Source of the DNA: Acetobacteraceae bacterium
Lineage (GTDB): Bacteria; Pseudomonadota; Alphaproteobacteria; Acetobacterales; Acetobacteraceae
Direction: 5' to 3'
Assembly: GCA_003164305.1 (NCBI GenBank)
Contig: PLSZ01000595.1
Location: 1-7,407, forward strand
DNA: 7,407 nt
Part shown: positions 5,355-7,407 of the stretch, piece after piece
Layout: each line of letters begins with the position of its first letter
How positions within the stretch are numbered: the first letter of the stretch is position 1
The notes under the pieces: generated by a model
Told to the model about the DNA's origin: nothing
The model's database searches: none
The model's input: the letters and a program-made list of their open reading frames with translations, nothing else
Translations under genes and position numbers: made by a program

Positions 5355-6932
5355 TCATCGGGCACTTCGCCGGTGAGACTGATCCGACCGGGTTAACCTG
5401 GTGCTAATTTCCGCGCGTTCGTTCGGCTGGCGCGGCATCCGTGTTGCCTCGGCCCAGGGCGCCGCCGTTGCTTTGGCCCCGGCCCCCGCTGGAAGTTGCC
5501 GCCGCGTCAGGCGCCGTCGGAGGCGATGTCGGTTCGCATCACGATCTGGGTTTGCGCGTCGATCCAGCTCTGGGCCTCGTGGCGAGTTGGGAAGCCGGTC
5601 ATGACGCGCCGGTTGTCGCCGTCTGGCTCGGTGATCCGCACCTGGTAGCCGCCGGCGGGATCGGTCTCCACGGAGTATGTGTCCATGTTCTGGCATATAA
5701 GACGCCCGCGATGGCCGCGCCATGGGAGCGTCGCTGCATTCTGAGGACATGCCTGGGCCAGCAGTTTTAGGACCGCTGACCGTCGGCTTCCAGACTCCCT
5801 CAGGGTTACGCTGACCTGCCAGCGTCTTGGGCCGGGGGATGCGTGGACAGCCTGCTTCGACCCGACGGTTCTCCTGTGTTTTCTCGCGCGGCTGCCCTGG
5901 GGGGACGCGGCCATCCCAGGAGACCGGGTCTTCCGGGTCGTAGAGGGTTATATGCTTGGATGTTTCCAGCCACCGGGCGATAAAATCAAATCGGTTGATT
6001 TGCTGGAACATCGCGTTGCCGCGAAACCTCTCCCAGTCGTATTCGCCGATCATGGACGGCCAGTCGATCTCCGACGCGGGGCTATCCAGTCTCGTGCACC
6101 AGGTTCGGTAAGCTTGCGGTTGGTTTCCGGCTCGTCCGAGTCCAACGCGAATGCCAATCAAATCGTCCGGACCATCACGCGTGCCGTTGCGTGCGTTGCG
6201 CCGGAGTAAGGTAGACCGGATTTCCGGACTGCCGCGCACTTTTCCGATACAGAAGATGCAGTCATTTGTCTCATAAAGGACTCCATCCACGACGGCGGCA
6301 TCCGTGGCCAGGCCACCTCGTGGGCCGTTGGTTGTGAACGTGGCCGGCTGGCTGGCGGTTGTTCCGGCCGCCACTGTCATATGCGAAACGACGACACCCC
6401 GCCTGAAGATAAGGGGACGGAATATCAGATATTCGCCCGCCAGCTGAGCAAGCCCGCTTTGGCTTCCCGAGGGAAGGTCAAGCATCCTGGCAAACGCGGA
6501 AAGTCGCCCTGTGGCCTTCCCGGACACGCCGCTCAGGTCATCTGGACCAGGGGCGGCCTCCGCTGTTCCCAGCGGTCGTTCGACGGCGGATTTGACAGCT
6601 CCTATCAGCGATTGCCATTCGCTATCCGTGATTCCCGCCGCTTTTTCCGATACCATCGACCGCGGAAGTGTGATTTCCTGCGAGATAAGCTGCTTTACCG
6701 GCTTGTACATAAGGGTATCGCGCCGGCTTTGCTCCAGTTGTATGCTCAGTTTTTTCTCCTGATCATAAAACCATGCCTTTCGTGAAGGCGCTTTCGGTGG
6801 CATCAAACGGAAGAGTCCACTCATCCGCCGTACCAGTTCGCAAAGCTCGCCGTGGGTCAGCTCAACCTTTTTGTTGTCACCAAAATCAAACGTTTGCCGC
6901 TCCGCTTGTCCCTGAATAGGCCTCCTCGCCAT
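5355..6932 (-). CDS. Unrecognised protein, about 340-400 credible residues with a runaway C-terminal frame
   Basis: The open frame is 525 codons, but only the first part looks like protein. Residues 1-125 are mixed helical with ELTHGELCELVRRMSGLF and AWFYDQEKKLSIQLEQSRRD. A low-complexity linker spans about 122-145. Residues 160-330 look like a beta-rich domain: GEYLIFRPLIF, GVVVSHMTVAAG, GVLYETNDCIFCIGKVRG, STLLRR, DLIGIRVGLGR, AYRTWCTRLD, ending in a helix FDFIARWLETSKHITLYDPED. I do not recognise the family; the two-part layout could suit a regulator with a sensing domain, which is speculation. Past about residue 345 the sequence turns proline- and then arginine-rich, and residues 411-470 overlap the 59-residue gene in another frame. 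The natural stop was therefore probably lost or a frameshift lies near 5700-5915. The ATG at 6930-6932 is well supported by AGAGGG 4 nt upstream. GC content in the 5' half is visibly lower than in dnaG, hinting at acquisition. Confidence 0.55.
   Translation of the reverse strand: MARRPIQGQAERQTFDFGDNKKVELTHGELCELVRRMSGLFRLMPPKAPSRKAWFYDQEKKLSIQLEQSRRDTLMYKPVKQLISQEITLPRSMVSEKAAGITDSEWQSLIGAVKSAVERPLGTAEAAPGPDDLSGVSGKATGRLSAFARMLDLPSGSQSGLAQLAGEYLIFRPLIFRRGVVVSHMTVAAGTTASQPATFTTNGPRGGLATDAAVVDGVLYETNDCIFCIGKVRGSPEIRSTLLRRNARNGTRDGPDDLIGIRVGLGRAGNQPQAYRTWCTRLDSPASEIDWPSMIGEYDWERFRGNAMFQQINRFDFIARWLETSKHITLYDPEDPVSWDGRVPPGQPREKTQENRRVEAGCPRIPRPKTLAGQRNPEGVWKPTVSGPKTAGPGMSSECSDAPMARPSRASYMPEHGHILRGDRSRRRLPGADHRARRRQPARHDRLPNSPRGPELDRRANPDRDANRHRLRRRLTRRQLPAGAGAKATAAPWAEATRMPRQPNERAEISTRLTRSDQSHRRSAR
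5507..5686 (-). CDS. Small hypothetical protein, 59 residues
   Basis: A short frame starting MDTYSVETDP with balanced composition and a compact layout: beta-type segments GGYQVRITEPDGDNRRVMTGF followed by a helix TRHEAQSWIDAQTQIVM. The pattern 'YxVxI(T)-PDG-RRV-GF-T-xEAQxWID' resembles small proteins common in alphaproteobacterial genomes that have no assigned function; that resemblance is from memory. The overlapping minus-strand frame over the same bases is arginine-rich and looks like a shadow, which favours this frame as the coding one. The ATG at 5684-5686 has only a weak upstream purine stretch (CCAGAAC). A TTATAT motif sits about 8 nt before the start, which would fit a leaderless transcript. 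A longer version of this frame reaches an ATG at 5914, but its extra 76 residues look non-coding, so I chose the inner start. Confidence 0.6.
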   Translation of the reverse strand: MDTYSVETDPAGGYQVRITEPDGDNRRVMTGFPTRHEAQSWIDAQTQIVMRTDIASDGA

Positions 6933-6961
6933 TCATCCCTCTCGTTTCTCTGCTGAACCCC

Positions 6962-6976
6962 CGATGGCGCCCATCG
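6962..6976. other. Short inverted repeat in the leader of the 6932 gene
   Basis: Arms CGATGG (6962-6967) and CCATCG (6971-6976) with 3 nt between them are a perfect inverted repeat about 30 nt upstream of the minus-strand ATG at 6932. It can form a small hairpin in the mRNA leader or serve as part of a protein-binding site. Function unknown. Confidence 0.4.
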
Positions 6977-6983
6977 TTGCTGT

Positions 6984-7010
6984 GCGGATATCGCGGATAT
7001 CGCGGATATC
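6984..7010. repeat. Three tandem 9-bp repeats (GCGGATATC)
   Basis: Perfect head-to-tail copies occupy 6984-6992, 6993-7001 and 7002-7010. Each contains the palindrome GATATC. The last copy runs into CGG, so 7003-7012 is itself a perfect 10-bp palindrome (CGGATATCCG). A related ATATCCGAATT occurs at 7047-7057, about four helical turns from ATATCCGGAATT at 7006-7017. The array lies between the start of the minus-strand gene at 6932 and the plus-strand gene at 7265, where iterated operator sites would be expected. Alternatively it is a simple slippage-generated microsatellite. Confidence 0.7.
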
Positions 7011-7062
7011 CGGAATTACCTTGCTTGGAAATCCTGACAAACACAAATATCCGAATTTTATC

Positions 7063-7078
7063 CCATTATGATTAATGG
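7063..7078. promoter_or_regulatory. Palindromic operator-like site in an AT-rich segment
   Basis: CCATTA (7063-7068) and TAATGG (7073-7078) are perfect 6-bp arms around TGAT. The site lies in the most AT-rich stretch of the window (about 7025-7080), where promoters for either divergent gene would be expected. -10-like hexamers occur on both strands here (TATGAT at 7067-7072 on plus; TAAAAT and CATAAT on minus), but I could not pair any of them with a convincing -35 box at 16-18 nt, so the promoter assignment stays open. Confidence 0.4.
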
Positions 7079-7157
7079 AAAGTCTTACGCCGTTGAAACC
7101 CTCGTTGGAAAATCAGGAGAACAAAGTCTCTTGCGTTTACGCCGATGCAATGGATTA

Positions 7158-7201
7158 CTCGCGGCACACTCCGGCAACCGATTCGAACGTCCAGCCGCGA
7201 G
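7158..7201 (+). other. Long stem-loop in the leader of the 7265 gene
   Basis: Arms CTCGCGGC (7158-7165) and GCCGCGAG (7194-7201) are perfect 8-bp complements enclosing 28 nt. The stem is nearly all G-C and should be stable in RNA. It lies 64 nt before the start codon at 7265, upstream of the hairpin that covers the ribosome-binding site, so the two may belong to one structured 5' leader. The TTCGAA inside the loop looks superficially like a tRNA T-loop, but no tRNA arms are present. The role is inferred only from position. Confidence 0.45.
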
Positions 7202-7237
7202 CGTGGGGAAACGCCCTGGCAGATAGTCCTATGGCGC

Positions 7238-7260
7238 TTCCTCCAAAAAAACAGGAGGAG
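7238..7260 (+). promoter_or_regulatory. Strong ribosome-binding site held in a possible hairpin
   Basis: A perfect AGGAGG (7253-7258) ends 6 nt before the ATG at 7265, ideal spacing. Directly upstream, TTCCTCC (7238-7244) can pair with GGAGGAG (7254-7260) through five G-C/A-U pairs, one further A-U pair and a terminal G-U, with a 9-nt A-rich loop (7245-7253). The structure would hide most of the Shine-Dalgarno sequence. This suggests translation control of the downstream gene, for example by temperature or by a competing upstream pairing, but that is inference. Confidence 0.55.
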
Positions 7261-7264
7261 TACA

Positions 7265-7407
7265 ATGTTCTGGCTTTTCCGGATCGTTGCTCGATTACTG
7301 CACAGCGTGTTCACGCGCGAGCGGCCCGGCGAACACGACCGAGTCTCCGACTGCCTGTATCATATCGCTGGCGTCGATCCGGTGGAAATCCGCGCATGCC
7401 CCCCGCG
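7265..7407 (+). CDS. Hypothetical protein, N-terminal 47 residues only
   Basis: Plus-strand frame starting at ATG 7265-7267 and open to the window edge, so the length is unknown. The best support is the consensus AGGAGG 6 nt upstream, the strongest ribosome-binding site in the window. The translation begins MFWLFRIVARLLHSVFTRER, a hydrophobic and basic N terminus that could be an amphipathic or weak membrane-associating helix, followed by a more polar part with RVSDCLYHIAGVDPVEIRACPP. Codons favour G or C in the third position, like the host core genes. I do not recognise the family. A second plus-strand frame from 7075 is also open to the edge but lacks a ribosome-binding site and becomes arginine-rich where it overlaps this one, so I prefer this frame. 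The gene points away from the minus-strand gene at 6932 and shares the control region between them. Confidence 0.5.
   Translation, partial: MFWLFRIVARLLHSVFTRERPGEHDRVSDCLYHIAGVDPVEIRACPP

Larger units (their letters stand above)
6933..7264. other. Divergent intergenic control region (no confident gene)
   Basis: This gap of 332 nt separates the divergent starts at 6932 (minus) and 7265 (plus). It holds, left to right, a short hairpin, the triple 9-bp repeat, an AT-rich stretch with a palindrome, a long GC stem-loop and the hairpin over the ribosome-binding site, all listed separately. Open frames exist on both strands (an 80-codon minus frame at 7072-7314 and a plus frame from 7075), but neither has a ribosome-binding site or recognisable protein character. 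No tRNA or known small RNA is apparent. Confidence 0.5.

Noticed and set aside
6984..7010. Repeats as a CRISPR array or replication iterons
   Set aside because: The 9-bp copies are directly adjacent without spacers, and there is no replication initiator gene or DnaA-box cluster nearby.
7158..7201. Possible tRNA, suggested by a TTCGAA loop inside a stem
   Set aside because: No acceptor stem, D-arm or anticodon arm can be placed around it and the flanking 5-bp T-stem does not pair.
7072..7314. Minus-strand 80-codon frame
   Set aside because: No ribosome-binding site or domain, and it crosses the leader structures and the start of the plus-strand gene.
7075..7407. Plus-strand frame from ATG 7075, open to the window edge (111 codons)
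   Set aside because: No ribosome-binding site, its start lies inside a palindrome, and its second half is arginine-rich where it overlaps the better supported frame at 7265. It remains a minor alternative.

Overview
This window comes from a GC-rich bacterium, most likely an alphaproteobacterium. A family such as Acetobacteraceae is my guess from the RpoD and DnaG sequences, not something shown here. Its left part is housekeeping core. Reading leftward on the minus strand, a YqeY-type protein (2256-2717), DNA primase DnaG (397-2256) and the start of the primary sigma factor RpoD (1-257, cut by the window edge) follow one another. This is a macromolecular-synthesis operon of the known type: replication priming and transcription initiation share one transcript, here led by yqeY. 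A good sigma70-type promoter lies in front of yqeY, and an 11-bp perfect inverted repeat surrounds its -35 box. yqeY and dnaG overlap by one base. The 139-nt dnaG-rpoD gap is full of GC-rich hairpins, one with a UUCG tetraloop.

Upstream of the operon, still on the minus strand, is a one-gene toxin-antitoxin module (2832-3434). A BrnT-type RNase toxin domain is joined in frame to an XRE-type helix-turn-helix antitoxin domain that is normally encoded by a separate gene. Next comes a large membrane protein with two transmembrane segments and a HAMP domain but no recognisable kinase, methyl-accepting or cyclase output domain (3582-5345).

The right third (about 5500-7407) looks like accessory DNA: it is visibly less GC-rich in places and its genes are unfamiliar. 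It holds a 59-residue small protein (5507-5686) and an unrecognised gene starting at 6932. That gene's frame runs on to 5355, but its last 100 or more codons look like arginine-rich out-of-frame sequence overlapping the small gene, which suggests a lost stop or a decaying 3' end. Upstream of it lie three tandem GCGGATATC repeats and a 6-bp-arm palindrome. Facing the other way, a plus-strand gene begins at 7265 with a perfect AGGAGG ribosome-binding site that can fold into a hairpin with CCTCC just upstream. This gene leaves the window after 47 codons.

I saw no rRNA, tRNA, CRISPR array, insertion sequence or attachment site. The most interesting items are the fused toxin-antitoxin gene, the structured leader of the 7265 gene, and the repeat-rich divergent control region at 6940-7264.
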